A stretch of DNA of 64,000 nt from Petaurus breviceps papuanus (Eukaryota > Chordata > Mammalia > Diprotodontia > Petauridae). The stretch lies in contig JAMXIF010001164.1 of assembly GCA_028583685.1 (NCBI GenBank), positions 13,709,106 to 13,773,105 of the forward strand, read 5' to 3'. The notes under the pieces were generated by a model, which saw only the letters and a list, made by a program, of their open reading frames with translations, did no database searches and had not been told where the DNA came from. The position numbers were made by a program, and so were the translations under genes. Of this stretch, positions 46,471-58,420 are shown one piece after another. The stretch's first letter is position 1, and every line of letters starts with the position of its first letter.

Positions 46471-46679
46471 ATATTTTTTTACTGTATATTTCATACTTTT
46501 TCTCTTTTTCCCCATTGACAAAAGTTCTTCTCTGATGCTTCATCATAGAATAGCCTTACATGATCCCAAGTTTTTCACAGCTATACTTATAGTGGAAACA
46601 CAAACTTTGGCATGTGATGCCAAGGGGGGAAAGCTTCAACTATATTTGGTATTTGAGAGCCAATCTCACTAAATTCAGA

Positions 46680-46810
46680 CAGGGTCATTCAACAATTCAG
46701 TGAACTTTTATTGAATATCTAACATATGCAAGGCAATGAGAATTAGGAAAACGAGATTCCCTCCCCTTGAGGAGATAGAGGTGGGAGACTATAATGTGTA
46801 TAACAACAAG
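46680..46810 (+). repeat. Ancient dispersed repeat fragment
   Basis: Blocks acttttattgaatatctaac, atgcaaggcaatgaga, ttcccctccccttgagga-like. It is related to the pieces at 20220 and 24405. Confidence 0.45.
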
Positions 46811-46889
46811 TAAATGAAAATGAACACAAATGCAGTTCAACAGGGAAATAACACTCCCTGCACATGCTATACATAAATTATTATTCTCA

Positions 46890-47095
46890 TTTTCACATAG
46901 AGTATCCTCTTTGACTCTCAAAACTATCATGTACAGTAGACTAGAAAAGACATTCTCATCCCCATAATATTGACAAAATTAAGGATCAGAGAAGATAAGA
47001 TATTTTCTCAAGATAACTGACAATAATAGGCAGAATCAAGCCTTGAATACAATCCTGAATACTATAGCACTAACTATAATATTTTCTTCCATATT
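46890..47095 (-). repeat. MIR-type CORE-SINE
   Basis: Antisense MIR: ctcatccccataatattgac, aattaaggatcagagaagat, ataggcagaatcaagccttg, actatagcactaa. Confidence 0.55.
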
Positions 47096-47329
47096 ATATT
47101 GCTTCTTGACTATTTGAACCCTTCAATTATCAAGTTACAGCAACTTTATTTTGTATTGGAGGCTAATTAGACCAAATTAATCAATGAGAAGTCGATAGCT
47201 TATTTTTATTATGCCCCTGAAATCTCCTTTAGCTCTCAAACAAGGATTTTGTAAAATCTTATGTGGTGTTTATGAAAGGTAAAAGAAGAATCTTTGTAGA
47301 GTATGACATTAGAGATCAGTAAATGTTTT

Positions 47330-47520
47330 TAAATATGGACTTTGACACAACATTAGTTAGGCTTTGGGCGAGATGCACTGAACCTCAATCATTGCATCTT
47401 CAAAGATGGGTTAGTACTATTTGCACTAACTATATTATGGGCTTATTGTGATGGTCAGATGAGATAATGTATGAAAACCAATTTACAGAAATAAAGTTAT
47501 AATGTATAATCCAAGCTATT
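47330..47520 (+). repeat. MIR-type remnant
   Basis: Blocks ggcgagatgcactgaacctc, ggcttattgtgatggtcaga, gagataatgtatgaaaacc. Confidence 0.55.
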
Positions 47521-47529
47521 TGTTAGTAG

Positions 47530-47760
47530 GTAGTATACAATAATGGAAAGAGCCTTATCTTTGAGGAAGAGGATCAAGGTTCAAGTCCTAATTGATATTT
47601 ACTAACAGCTGATCTTGGGCAGTAAAATACTCTCTAGGTCTTGATTTTCTCATTGGCAAAATGGGAGGAAAATCATTTATGCTATCACTCAGAGGACTAT
47701 TGCAGAGAAAATATTTTTAAAGTGCTACATGAATATGAGCTATTACAAACTAATTACTAT
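47530..47760 (+). repeat. MIR-type CORE-SINE
   Basis: Blocks aggatcaaggttcaagtcct, cagctgatcttgggcagtaa, ctaggtcttgattttctcat, gaggactattgcagagaaa and gctacatgaatatgagctat. It lies head to tail with the preceding MIR. Confidence 0.65.
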
Positions 47761-47769
47761 TCTTCAAAG

Positions 47770-48600
47770 CCCATAATAAAATTTAAATATTTAATCTAAA
47801 TTTCTGGATTCTGCGTTTAGACTCTCTTGTAAATAAAATGTCACTATTCATTTCTATGAGGCTTCCATGTTTTCTACAAACACTTGAATAAGTACATGGA
47901 AAGTACATTCTTGTGCTAATTTGTAGACACTCTAACCTTTTATGAATTTCTTCTAAAAATATAATTAGTTAAAACTCCAAGTTAGACAAAAAAGTGTTAA
48001 TATTAATTGTGGCAGATGGAACTTAAAGGAAGCAAAATAAAGACTAATTTGAATTTCTTTTAATAAGTCTAGTTAAAAATAGAGAGGTGCCAGCTGCAAA
48101 ATTTTCCCAGCCAACATTTATTCACCCTGAGTGAGAAAATACTGTTAGTTCATGGATAACTGCTTGCTTACAAAGCTAGAAATTGGAGGGATACCTAAAC
48201 TTTCAATTCAAAGTAGTACATGCAATGAATTCAGTATGCTACCCAAGATAATTATGACTTTGTATAACTATCAAAGTTTTACTACAAAATTAAAACATGA
48301 TGCAAAAAATACAAGTTAAAATCCCTTCACAATTCTCCTGTCTAGAGAATTATAGTCATATGATGTAATAATATCTAAAAGCTCAACTGCATTTTCTACC
48401 AACTTAGAGAACACTTTTAAAACTTGGTCATGCTTCTGTCCTGTTAATCTCTGATTGGTTCAAAATCATTTTAAGCCTTACATTCTCAAACATGATTGGT
48501 AAAACGTACACCAGTCATCATCTACCAGAAAAGAAGTGTGTGCTGAAACCCCTCTGGCCATCTACTCTGCAGCCATGCTTCCATCTCCCACCTCTTAGAA
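47770..48600. other. Repeat-poor AT-rich segment
   Basis: No gene or named repeat was seen. E-box-type CAGCTG and TAAT cores occur. It is a second candidate region for conserved non-coding sequence, on inference only. Confidence 0.25.
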
Positions 48601-48689
48601 AACAGCAATCAAATTAATATTACTGTGAATATTCTAATGGGTATGACTATTTGCTGCCCACTAATCATGCTTCCATTTCTTGTGAACAA

Positions 48690-48885
48690 AGTTCCCTTCT
48701 TTGGTTACAATATTTGGTATTATTTCCTAATAAAATGTAAACTCTTTGAAGGTAAATACTATGCTACTTTTGTATTTGACTATTTTTATAGTCACATTTA
48801 CTAGCACAGTTCCTGCCACACAGTAGATGCTTAATAAATATCTTTTCATTAATTAATTCATTTGCTCACTCACTCATTCCTTACT
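48690..48885 (+). repeat. L2-type LINE 3' end
   Basis: Blocks aaatgtaaactctttgaagg, gcacagttcctgccacacag, tagatgcttaataaatatc, then attaattaattc. Confidence 0.65.
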
Positions 48886-49019
48886 ATAAAAGTGATCTCA
48901 ACTTTTTACTTGCATCATCAGAATATGGGCAAACTTCTTTTTATTGTTATAAATATTTTACTTGGGAGAAATAACTCTAAGTCCAATAAGTTACACAATA
49001 AACAAAATCAACTTTTCAT

Positions 49020-49400
49020 ATAATTCAGAGGTAGAAGTAAACTTTGAGATCTAGTCCAACCTCTTAATTTTATGACTAAGGACATGGAAGCTCAGGTAAC
49101 ATGACTGACTTGAGGGCTCATAAGGAGAAAGTTTTAAGAGCAGATAATTAAGAAAAAAAACTTCAAGTTTACAAAATATTATATGACTATTGTATTATCT
49201 GATCCTTATAATATCCTTGTAAAGTAGAATGACATATTATTATCCCCATTTTATAAAAAAGAAGGTTCAGTCTCAACCAGGTTAAAGGATTTATTTGTCT
49301 AGGTCATGCCACTAGCAAGGTTCTGAAACAGGACTGCAGACCATCTTCCTGACTCCAAGCACAGAACTCTAACCAACATGCTACACTGTTTCTGTGACCT
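49020..49400 (-). repeat. MIR-type CORE-SINE remnants
   Basis: 49020-49140 has gagatctagtccaacctctt and gacatggaagctcaggtaac. 49180-49400 has ttattatccccattttataa, aaggttcagtctcaaccagg, ggtcatgccactagcaaggt and ctgactccaagcacagaact. The two could be one interrupted element or two. Confidence 0.65.
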
Positions 49401-50094
49401 TATAGCAGAGGTTAAGATTTAAATCCATTTTTAAATACAAATTTAGTGTGCTTTATAGAGTATCTTTTCCTTCTTAGTGATATTATGCAAGGAAGTCATT
49501 ACAATTTGACCCTTTGCATACAGTTAGAATTTTCTTAAAGTTCCATTATCCACTGATTTTCTTGCACTATTAACAGTTCCTTATCCCTTGTCACAGAGGT
49601 TCATACAGATGAAAGGACACAAATTGCTTATGTTTTTCTTTATGTAACCTGTTGCCTGTATCTGAAAGCTTTCTGACCACTTAATACCAAATCCAGAGGT
49701 GATTTTATCCCTTGATTTTGATTGTCTTTGTACTCTCTTCTCATAATTAGCCTTAGTGCAACACACTAAAAGGGTAGAGACATTAAAAGATTCCTCCTTT
49801 CACATATCCTTGATTTTGTACTTGTCTGAGATACTACCTATTATTTTCCCATGGTTTATTATATCTTAAGACTGACAAAGAAGTTGCAAATTGGCTTGTT
49901 TTTAGGAAGAGGAAGCCTAAAAGCCACCTGAAGAAGAAAGTAGGAAATACATGTATTCTCAGGAAATTGTGTAAGTTTCCCTGCCCTTGATGTGTATGCC
50001 AATCCCCTTTTCCTTCATCTGTTGAATGTGGCCAAGTGCAAGGGTAAAATAAAGTCCATTTTATAGAAGGGGCTATGTATAATACAGAACATTT

Positions 50095-50355
50095 TGATTG
50101 TTATTGTTATTCAATCATTTCAGTCATGTCTGACTCTTTGTGATCCCATCTGTTGCTTTCTTGGCAGAAAAACCGGAGTGGTTTGCCCTTTCCTTCTCCA
50201 GCTTGTTTTAAAGATAAGGAATTGAGGCATACAGGGTTAAGTGACTCACCCAGTATCACACAGCTAATAAGAGTCTGAAGCTGGATTTAAACTCAGGAAA
50301 ATAAGTCTTCTTGACTTTGGGCCCAGGATGCTATCCACTATACTACGTATGCCCC
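50095..50355 (-). mobile_element. CORE-SINE with RTE/BovB-like 3' end
   Basis: The plus strand begins attgttattcaatcatttca, gtcatgtctgactctttgtg, atcccatctg, resembling an inverted BovB/RTE terminus. It continues into an inverted CORE-SINE body: tgaggcatacagggttaagt, gactcacccagtatcacaca, gctaataagagtctgaagct, gatgctatccactatactac. A shared terminus with RTE would let BovB/RTE machinery mobilise it. That is established for BovB-tailed SINEs but inferred here. Confidence 0.7.
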
Positions 50356-50389
50356 TAATATACATGCATTCACCCAAAATAGCTGATTT

Positions 50390-50525
50390 GAACTTACATC
50401 CCTGTGAAATCTTTGAAATAGAATAATCCCCATTTGGGGCAACTAAGGAAAGTCAGCCACTGTACAAGATTATTACACAGCTAATAAATGGCAAGATTGA
50501 GACTAGAGTTTTCTCTGAGCACAGA
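50390..50525 (-). repeat. MIR fragment
   Basis: Antisense MIR blocks: aatccccatttggggcaact, acacagctaataaatggcaa, gattgagactagag. Confidence 0.5.
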
Positions 50526-51029
50526 GATTTCCCAAGTCACCAAATAGGGAACTATGTGAGAATTATAGTTACAGTGAAAGAAAAGAGTTTTTCTATCCTT
50601 AATCCTAGTACTTTTATTTATCTTTTTCTATCTGCTCCCACCACAGTCACTCATTCTGTTGAATCAACATTGGTCTCCAAAATATAAGTTACCTTCTACA
50701 GAGAGGGCAGTTCCATTAGCTATTAACTATGCAAATCACGTGTTATCTAATGTTTTACAGAATCTTCTCTTTAGACAATTGTGCAGCTGTGTTTCCTATT
50801 GCATTTCTTTTATTTATTCTTTCAGAGAAGTTTGTATGTGTGATTCTCCTCCAAATTCCAGTGAATTTGGCTAAGATTTGATTGCTGATGAGAACCGATG
50901 TTTTCTGAACTCAGTGATGTGAGCAGCGAGAAAGAAACAAAAATGGTGCTGATGGGGAGCTAAAAATGGAAACAATAATCCAATTTTATGGAATTTAGCC
51001 TCTAAGTCAGGGTAGGGGATATAAGGTAG

Positions 51030-51455
51030 CAAGGCATGACAGATAAAATGCTGAAACTGGAATAGGAAAGACCTATATTCAAATACTACCTTTGAAACTT
51101 AGTATCTATGCAAAAAATCCTAAAGATCAAGGCGATCTACTAATATGCCAGTGAGGGACAGCGGAAAGAGGACAGGATTTTAAGCCAGAAGAAATAGGTT
51201 CAAGTCAGTTACTTGATCTTGGGTCAATCACCCAACCACACTAGGCCTCAGTTTCCTCATCTGTAAAATGAGGGTATTGGGTTAGATGACCTCTGATGTA
51301 CCTTTTGGCACTAAATCTATGAACTATGGAAGTAAACTGTGTCATTATTATATGCTACATTCTAGGGTTTTTATAAGATCCAATGAGATAATAATATTTG
51401 TAAAGATCTTAGTGCATATTAGGTGCCTGATAAATGTTCTTTTTACTGTTCCTTC
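51030..51455 (+). repeat. MIR-type CORE-SINEs
   Basis: A short piece at 51030-51110 (tgaaactggaataggaaaga, cctatattcaaatactacct) is followed by a near full-length copy at 51145-51455. The blocks of that copy are agaaataggttcaagtcagt, cttgggtcaatcacccaacc, ggcctcagtttcctcatctg, taaaatgagggtattgggtt and ttataagatccaatgagata. Confidence 0.75.
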
Positions 51456-51834
51456 CTTACGGTCAATGTCAAAGTGATCCAAAAAAAGTGATTTCCATAT
51501 TCCAAAATGCCTCCCCCACCAATTATGAGTTACTAGCATTTGCGTTAATAAGACAAAGTTGAGCAGCAAAATATTAAAAAAAAACCCTGGGAGAAATAAC
51601 AGGGACATTTTTTTTATTCCTACTGATGTATAAGTTACTGAAATTATAGCCTTTCCTAAGAGCAGATTTTGGTAGGGAGTAAACAGTATGGAGAAAATAT
51701 GGAATCCCTGGGTATATGAACAGGGAAAGGCATGACAAGGAAAAAGAGGACAGAGAAAGTAGAACCTGGGTATTACAGAGATAAATTTCTTAATCTTCCA
51801 ATTTTGCTAATGACTCTCTGTAAGAAGAATTAAT

Positions 51835-52075
51835 TGGTATATAGAGACACCTATGACCATAGGTATGTATAGATACTGATATGTGTGTATTATAAATATA
51901 GATTAATGTTTTATATTTTATATTTATGTATATTAGTATGCATAATATAAATCTGACATTTATTTTTTTATTTATAGATGTATACATATTTATATATGTA
52001 TATCTATGTTGATATCTATTTAAATGTATATCTATATAACTATATCTATGTCTATAACTACATATTTAAAAACAT
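51835..52075. repeat. AT-rich low-complexity tract
   Basis: Degenerate tatatctatat and tatttatgtata words. No coding content was seen. Confidence 0.7.
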
Positions 52076-52239
52076 AAAAGCCAATGTGAGCCAAGATAAG
52101 GATAGGGACTGGATTTGTGATTTATTTCACTTATATATGGAACTCCTGAATTAGGAAATATCATCTACCAATGCAAATTAGTACATTCTCTGTAACTTAG
52201 AGACTTCAAAAATTGCTTTAGAACAATTCTTATGTTCAA

Positions 52240-52335
52240 TAACTTTTCCAGGGATGCACAGCCATTCTGTACCAGAGCCAGAACTTGAACTCGGCTCTTC
52301 CTGAATATGAGGTCAGATTTTTCTCCCCATGTTCT
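52240..52335 (-). repeat. MIR fragment
   Basis: Antisense MIR blocks: agccagaacttgaactcggc, tcttcctgaatatgaggtca. Confidence 0.55.
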
Positions 52336-52399
52336 AAAAGTGTAAAAAAAAAAAAACTGCACAGAAAGATAACTAGCCAGCTTTTCTGTGTGATTATTT

Positions 52400-53330
52400 G
52401 TTACTTTAACAAATACTGTGCTCATGACAATTCCAAGCACTCTATTTCTCCCAATAGATGCTATTATCTTTTATAATATTTGCTTTAGTCTGTTGAAACA
52501 AGGTCATCTTAGTGTACTATCCTCAACTCCCTTATTTTTTTCCCATTTGATTCATCTACTGCACACTCATGCACTCTCTTGCTACTGTATTTTTGTTTTT
52601 ATACATTGACTCTCTAAATCCCGAAACTGTTTTAAACTCAATTTGTTTTTCTGCTGAGGGCTCCATGGCCAAAATATCATTTCTAACTAAATTCCCACTT
52701 GCATGATTCTACTGACAATCAGTATAATAGAGTTACACAGTTTTTCTAAGCATAAAATGCTCAAAGCTTTAAAAAAGAATGTATTTGGTGAACCATCATT
52801 CCATGTTTGTGCTCTGAATACTTAAGTTGACTGTATCTTAAGGTTTTCTCTAATTTATCAAGCAGCAAGAGTGACTTGGACTCTCCTCCAAGCTCTTAAA
52901 TCAGTCAAGGCAAAATCCCTACTCAATTAAATATTGCTGCTTGCAAAAGGGCACAAAGCAAATTCAGTCTTGACAGTGACAACTGCAGGCAATAATCTTT
53001 CTTTTCCTTTTCAAATCTTTCACTTAACTGAGCCCAGAGAATGTCTCTTTATTGCCCCCAAAGTCACTAAGACACAAATGTTTAGATAAGTGAAATGGTC
53101 ATGTCTGACCCCTGACAGAAGGACTGACTGGTTACTGGGACACTCGATCATTTGAAAGAGGAAGTTAAAATTCCAGTATCCCCTGATTTCCTTGGAAGGA
53201 AATAATTTTTAAAAGTATTTTCCTTACACTTAACCATGTTACTTATCAAGTGTGCCTATTTAGGTATTCCTATACTTTTTAGACAGAGTCCTAACTAGGT
53301 TTGGATGATCACAGCTTTTCTCCAGAATGA
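52400..53330. other. Repeat-poor segment
   Basis: No gene or named repeat was seen. 52780-53130 is mixed-complexity and is a third candidate for conserved non-coding sequence, on inference only. Confidence 0.25.
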
Positions 53331-53344
53331 AAAATTTAGACTAT

Positions 53345-53540
53345 AAAAAGTTTTCAGGGCGGCTAGGAGGTGCAGTGAATAGAGCACTGGCCCTGGAGTC
53401 AGGAGGACCTGAGTTCAAATCCGACCTCAGACACATTACACAAATCTAGCCATGTGACCTTGGGAAAGTCACAACCCCAATTGACCTACCTTCCCCCCTC
53501 CAAAAAGCAAAAAGAAAAAAATCTAAAAAAAAGGTTTCAG
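53345..53540 (+). mobile_element. tRNA-derived SINE with TSD
   Basis: The body is about 53358-53527: gggcggctaggaggtgcagt (A box), agagcactggccctggagtc, gacctgagttcaaatccgac (B box) and ccatgtgaccttgggaaagt, then a C-rich patch and A-rich tail. The duplication aaaaagktttcag lies at 53345-53357 and 53528-53540 with one mismatch. Confidence 0.85.
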
Positions 53541-54505
53541 TCCATCAACAGTAGACATGATAGGGATTTACATCTATTTAATAATAGGAACAGTGAAGGG
53601 CAGGGCCAAAATGGCAGAGTACAGGTGGAAACCCTCCTGAGCTCTCCCAATATTCCCCTCCAAACAACTTTAAAATGATCCTCGACTAAAATTTTGGAGC
53701 AGCAGAGCCAACAAAGGGTCAGAATGAGACATTATTTCAGACTAAGACAACATAGGAGATAAGAAAGTAAAGTCTGTGCCACCATGATTGAAGTCAACAT
53801 GGAGCATGGCAGCAGCAGCCGAAGTGGATCTTGGAAACAGCTGTGATAGCAGCAGCAGCATCTTTAGGAGCTCTCAGTCCAGAGACAGTAAGGAGGTTAG
53901 AAAACTGGTAAAAAAAAATAAAAAAGATATTATAAGGGATCATTTGGTGGCATTAGGTGTAGCTGCCACTCTGGGACTCCATTGCTCCTAGGCAATTATG
54001 GGATATAGTTCTAGGGCAGAGAGGAGTAATTTTATTCAGCCACAAGGGGTCAGAAGCCCTGGAAATAGTTTCAAGCCTGAAAGGGATTCTAGCACTTGTG
54101 GCTGAAGGAGAAAAGGATACCTCTTCTTAGCTCTAGAGCGAAGAGGAATTCTAGTGCTTGTAGCTGTAGGGAAGCAGAGGTTCTCCCTGGGTCAAGAACA
54201 AAGCATAGACCAGGAGGGCAGTGACCACACCTCTCATAAAGCACACCACCTTGGACATAAAAGAAAATAATGTAAAATCAGCTACACACAAAGTCTCAAA
54301 GAAAAATGCTAATTGGACCTGAGCTCAACAATAACAAATTCCTGGAAGAGTTGAAGAAATAAATGAGTGATACAAGAAAAAATGGGAAAATAAATGAGAG
54401 TAATGTAAGAAAACTATGAAAATACAATTAATAGCTTGGAAAAGCAGCACAAAAGTACTGAAGAAAATAACCTTAAACATAGGATTTTTTTGCCTGTGTG
54501 CAATA

Positions 54506-54592
54506 GGACCTGAGTTCAAATCCGGCCTCAGATCCTTACTAGCTATGTGACCCTGAGCAAGTCACTTAAACCCAATTTCTTAAAAAAAAAAG
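54506..54592 (+). mobile_element. 5'-truncated tRNA-derived SINE inside HAL1
   Basis: Only the distal body is present: ggacctgagttcaaatccgg, ctatgtgaccctgagcaagt, cacttaaacccaattt, A tail. Confidence 0.8.
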
Positions 54593-54772
54593 AGAGAATT
54601 TTCTAAATGTTAAAAGAGGCATATCAATTCACTAAAGACTCCTTAAAAAGCAAAATAGGACAAATGGAAAAGGAGGTATAAATAAATACTAAGGAAAAGA
54701 AATCTCTAAAAGCAGAATCAGGCAAATGGAAAAAGACAAAAGTTCACTGAAGGAAACAATTTCTTAAAAACT

Positions 54773-54955
54773 AGAATTGATTGGGTGGCTAGGTGGCACA
54801 GTGAATTGAACATTGACCTGGAGTCAGGAGGATCTGAGTTCAAATCTGATCTCAGACACTTAACACTTACTAGCTGTGTGACCTTGGGCAAGCCACTTAA
54901 CCCCAATTGCCCTGCTTTCTCCACCCTTAAAAAAGCAAAAAAAAAGGAATTATTG
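54773..54955 (+). mobile_element. tRNA-derived SINE inside HAL1, with imperfect TSD
   Basis: The body is 54784-54945: gggtggctaggtggcacagt (A box), gatctgagttcaaatctgat (B box), actagctgtgtgaccttggg, caagccacttaaccccaatt, A tail. The flanks agaattgattg and ggaattattg are a decayed duplication. Confidence 0.85.
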
Positions 54956-55969
54956 GACTACCATGATGAAAAAGAGCCTTGACACCACATGTCAAGAAAT
55001 TATAAAGGAAAACTGTAACTATATCTTAGACCCAGAGAGTAAAATAGAACTTAAAGGAATCCACTGACTATCTCCTGAATGAGATCCCCAAATGAAAGCT
55101 CCTAGGAATATTATAGCCAAATTCCAGAGCTCTGTGTTCAAGGTGAAAATAATACAAGATCGTTCAAATAGCATGGAATCCCAGTGGCGATCATACAAGA
55201 TTTATCAATTTTCACGTTAAAGGAGCAGAGGGCTTAAAATTTTATATCTAGAACGAAAAGGAGTTAGGATTAGAACCAAGAATAAACTACCTAGAAAAAC
55301 TGACTATAATCATTCAGAGGAAAAATAAAGTGGACATTTAATAATATATAAGACTTTCAAACATTGCTCATAAAAAGTTTGGAGCTGAATAGAAAATCCA
55401 ATCACATGACTCAAGAGAAACATAAAAAGGAAAACATGAAAGAGTAATAATAGATTCAATAAAGCTAAACTGCTTATATTTCAATAATGAAAAGATGATA
55501 CATGTATATTCTAAGAATTTTGCCATTATTAGGGCAATTAGAAGGAGTCTGCTTACACAGAGGGTATAAGTGTGAGCCTATGCTAGGACTATCTCAAAAA
55601 AAAATGAAGAGGGATACATCAGAAGGAGAAGGGTAGAGGTAGAATGAGGAAATTTTCTCACAAAAAAGTTATGCAGGGAAAAACTTTTATAGTAAATGGG
55701 AAATTGGAGGGATTGGTCATGCTTGACCCTCACTCTCATTGGAATTGGTTCAAAGAGTGAAGGATACACACACATACACATATACACACACAGTTCAGTA
55801 AAGACATATATCTTAACCAGTAGGTAAATAGGGGGAGGGGATAAGTGATGTGGGGGTGGGTAATAAAAGGGAGGGTGGATTAGTTTCTCTGTCTCTTTGA
55901 AAACCAGTGTGCTCTTCTGGTAATTCTTGGTTCACATATTACTGAAGCCCAGCTTACAGAATCTTTACA

Positions 55970-57090
55970 TAACTTTTATGGTATGTAAGATGAGAACACT
56001 TGTTTGTTAATTCAAGTACTTTTTTATTGCTCTTCTTAAGGATTGGAATATAAACTGATCTTTTCCAATCAAGTAGCCACTGCTAGATTTTCCAAATTTG
56101 CTGGTATTTTGAGTGCAACACTTTAACATCATCTTTGGGATTTTAAATATCTTAGCTGGAATTCCATTATTCCACTGACATTATATTCCACTGGAATTCA
56201 CTGACCGTATTGTTAGCAATGCTTCCTAAGGTTCATTTGACTTAATTCTTCAGGGTATCTGAATCTAGGTCAGTAACCACAACATCATGCTTATTGCTAA
56301 TGTTAAGATATTTCTTACATAAGTATTATGTATATTTTTGTTACCTCTCTTAATCTCATTTGCTTTTATTATGTCCCTGACATTTTTGTATTTTATCATG
56401 CATATTTTGCATGAAATGTTTGCTTGATATCTCTAATATTAGAAACCTCTTGTGTTTCCCATTCAAATGTCTTCTTCTATTTGTTTTTCATTGTTCATTT
56501 AAGAAAACCTTCTTGTATCTCCTTGCTATTCTCCAGATTTGTGCATTAATCTGGGTCTATCTTTCTCTTTCTCCTTTCCCTTTTGCTTTCCATCTTCCCT
56601 CAACTATTTGTAAGTTTCATCAGACAGACATTTTGCTTTCATCCTTTTCTTTTTCTTTAGGATGATTGTTTTTGTTGATGCCTCCCTTTTCAGTATTGCA
56701 AACCTTTTCCCATAGTTCCACAGGCACTCTACTAGATCTCACCCCTTAAATCTATTTGTTCTTTCCACTTCATATTCATAAGGGACATTACTTAAATCAT
56801 GCCTGTACAGTCTGATGGTTTTTCCTACTTTTGTCAATTTTGGTCTGAATTTCATAATAAGAAGCTCATGATCAGAGCCATGCTCAGCCCCAGTTATTAG
56901 TGTCACTGACTTGGTTTGTGCTACCTGAAGTACAAAATGCTAGTTACCACTCTACTTCCAAATTGAATGGCATACTTATGAAACTTTTATTTTGCCTCTT
57001 CTTTTTGAAAATGCTGCTGTAACACACCTAAGCCAATAAGCATTTTCAATTGATGATTTCATTCCAGAAGATTGTATATTTTCATACACA
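55970..57090 (-). mobile_element. BovB-clade RTE LINE, endonuclease to RT N-terminus
   Basis: Minus-strand translations show the end of the endonuclease with GSDHELLIMKFR (near 56845-56880; the catalytic GSDH motif is kept). After it come the linker (KVGKTIRLYRHDL; then EKxxxxKCL and RIARR), a Phe/Lys-rich stretch near 56510-56480, and the RT N-terminus with GIPAKIFKIPKDDVKVLHS (near 56105-56165). The plus strand looks like gatattttgcatgaaatgtt, tgcttgatatctctaat and so on, the inverse of BovB ORF2. Stops and frameshifts break it. The RT catalytic core and 3' end are absent, so it is an internal fragment. Confidence 0.8.
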
Positions 57091-57539
57091 ATAGCATCAA
57101 TATTCATAGAAATAATCTTTTTCTAGGATGTGATAATGATCGTTTCCAATCTTTCCACCATATTTGAATGCGTTGTATTTAATGCTTATATGGGGAATAT
57201 GGGGCAATAACCCTGATTAGTAAAAGAAATTTAGGTCTAACTTCCTGAATCAGGGTGAAGTAGCAACAGTAAAAGTATCATATAAAGGCAGGTTACTAAT
57301 CTTCTTTTCAATGGGATATATCACATAAATACTTGTGTATCTACGGGAAGGCACAATTCAAATATTTTTGAAAAACTGACCATGTATTAGAGCTGTTGAG
57401 GGTAATAAGAAAGTTTAGATTGGTTAGGATCCTTGACTTTGTGGAATCAGAAGTTTTAGTGCAGGGATATAATGCAAAAACTAATCCAAAATAATACATG
57501 GCATCTACATTAGACTCTAGGTGGGAAAAAGGTTGCTTG

Positions 57540-58185
57540 TTTAATTGACTGAAGGAAGGGTTAATCAGGGAAGGCTTCTTGGAAGAAATGGCATTGGAAA
57601 GGTCTTTTTCTATTACTAAAATAGGCAGAAAATCAACATGCAAAGGGCAAGGGAAGTCTTTCAAGACAAAGGAAAGAGAAAAATCAATGATATAGCGTAT
57701 AGAAAATACAGGCTGTATGTGAGACAGAGTAAATAGCTTTCACATAGAAAGAGAGCATGAGATAGGGTTGTAAGAGCATGGCAGTGATTGATTTTGGAAG
57801 GTCAGAAAGTCTCACTTTTATTATTTAAATGTTTAGGAGTCACTAAAGATTTTTGAACAGAGGAATGAGAATAGATATGTCAAAAAGGAAAACTTATCTG
57901 GCACTGAGATAGATGGCTGATTTAAAATGGGAAGAGTAGATTCAGAAAAAAATATATACTGTAATATTCCAAGTAGGTGGTGATGAGGGTTTGTACTAAG
58001 ATGTGGGAAATGAAATAATGAAGAAAGAACACAAAATATTATGGAAGCAGTATATTGAGATTCTATTAACAAAGTGAACATGAGGAAGAGTCCAAGATAA
58101 CACCAAGTTTTAACTGTGATAGGCTGGGCAAATAGTGGTTATAATGACAAATGACGAAATCAAACAGAAAAGGCAAGTAGGTCAT
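57540..58185 (+). repeat. Ancient dispersed repeat, unassigned
   Basis: Blocks gggaaggcttcttggaagaa, atgtttaggagtcactaaag, atttttgaacagaggaatga, aagtaggtggtgatgagggt, ggaagagtccaagataacac, caagttttaactgtgatagg. It shares phrases with the repeat at 25675. The order is familiar from other mammalian loci, but I cannot name the family. Confidence 0.5.
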
Positions 58186-58189
58186 ACAA

Positions 58190-58420
58190 TGAATGATATG
58201 CTGAACTTGGAATTTAAAAAAATCTGAACAAATGCTGCCTCAGACACTATTTGTGTTATCCTGGGAAAATCCTTAATCTCTTTCAACCTCAATTTCCTTA
58301 TCTGAAAAGTGAGGATTATAATATTATCCACTTGACAGGGTTGTTAGGGTGATCAAATAAGATAAAATATATAAAGAGTTGTGCAAACATAAAAGTGTTA
58401 TATAAAGACCAATTGTTATT
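58190..58420 (+). repeat. MIR-type CORE-SINE, near full length
   Basis: Blocks atgctgcctcagacactatt, tgttatcctgggaaaatcct, caacctcaatttccttatct, gacagggttgttagggtgat and ataaagagttgtgcaaacat. Confidence 0.75.

Larger units (their letters stand above)
53590..55890 (+). mobile_element. HAL1/L1-type LINE, decayed, with two nested SINEs
   Basis: The 5' UTR starts about gggcagggccaaaatggcag with a cctcctgagctctccca block. ORF1-like sequence ends near 55425, with late phrases aagctcctaggaatattata, gcatggaatcccagtgg, tagaaccaagaataaactac and gaattc-free purine-rich continuation. The distal part (55430-55890) matches the HAL1 3' UTR order, including a CA/TA patch (55765-55790). No ORF2 segment lies between ORF1 and the 3' UTR, favouring HAL1. 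Many frame breaks exist. SINEs at 54506-54592 and 54773-54955 are inserted in it, so it is older than both. Confidence 0.7.

Noticed and set aside
50883-50960. TGATGA and CTGA boxes suggesting a C/D-box snoRNA
   Set aside because: The first base of the C box is wrong and there is no terminal stem. Spacing fits only loosely, so chance motifs are likelier.
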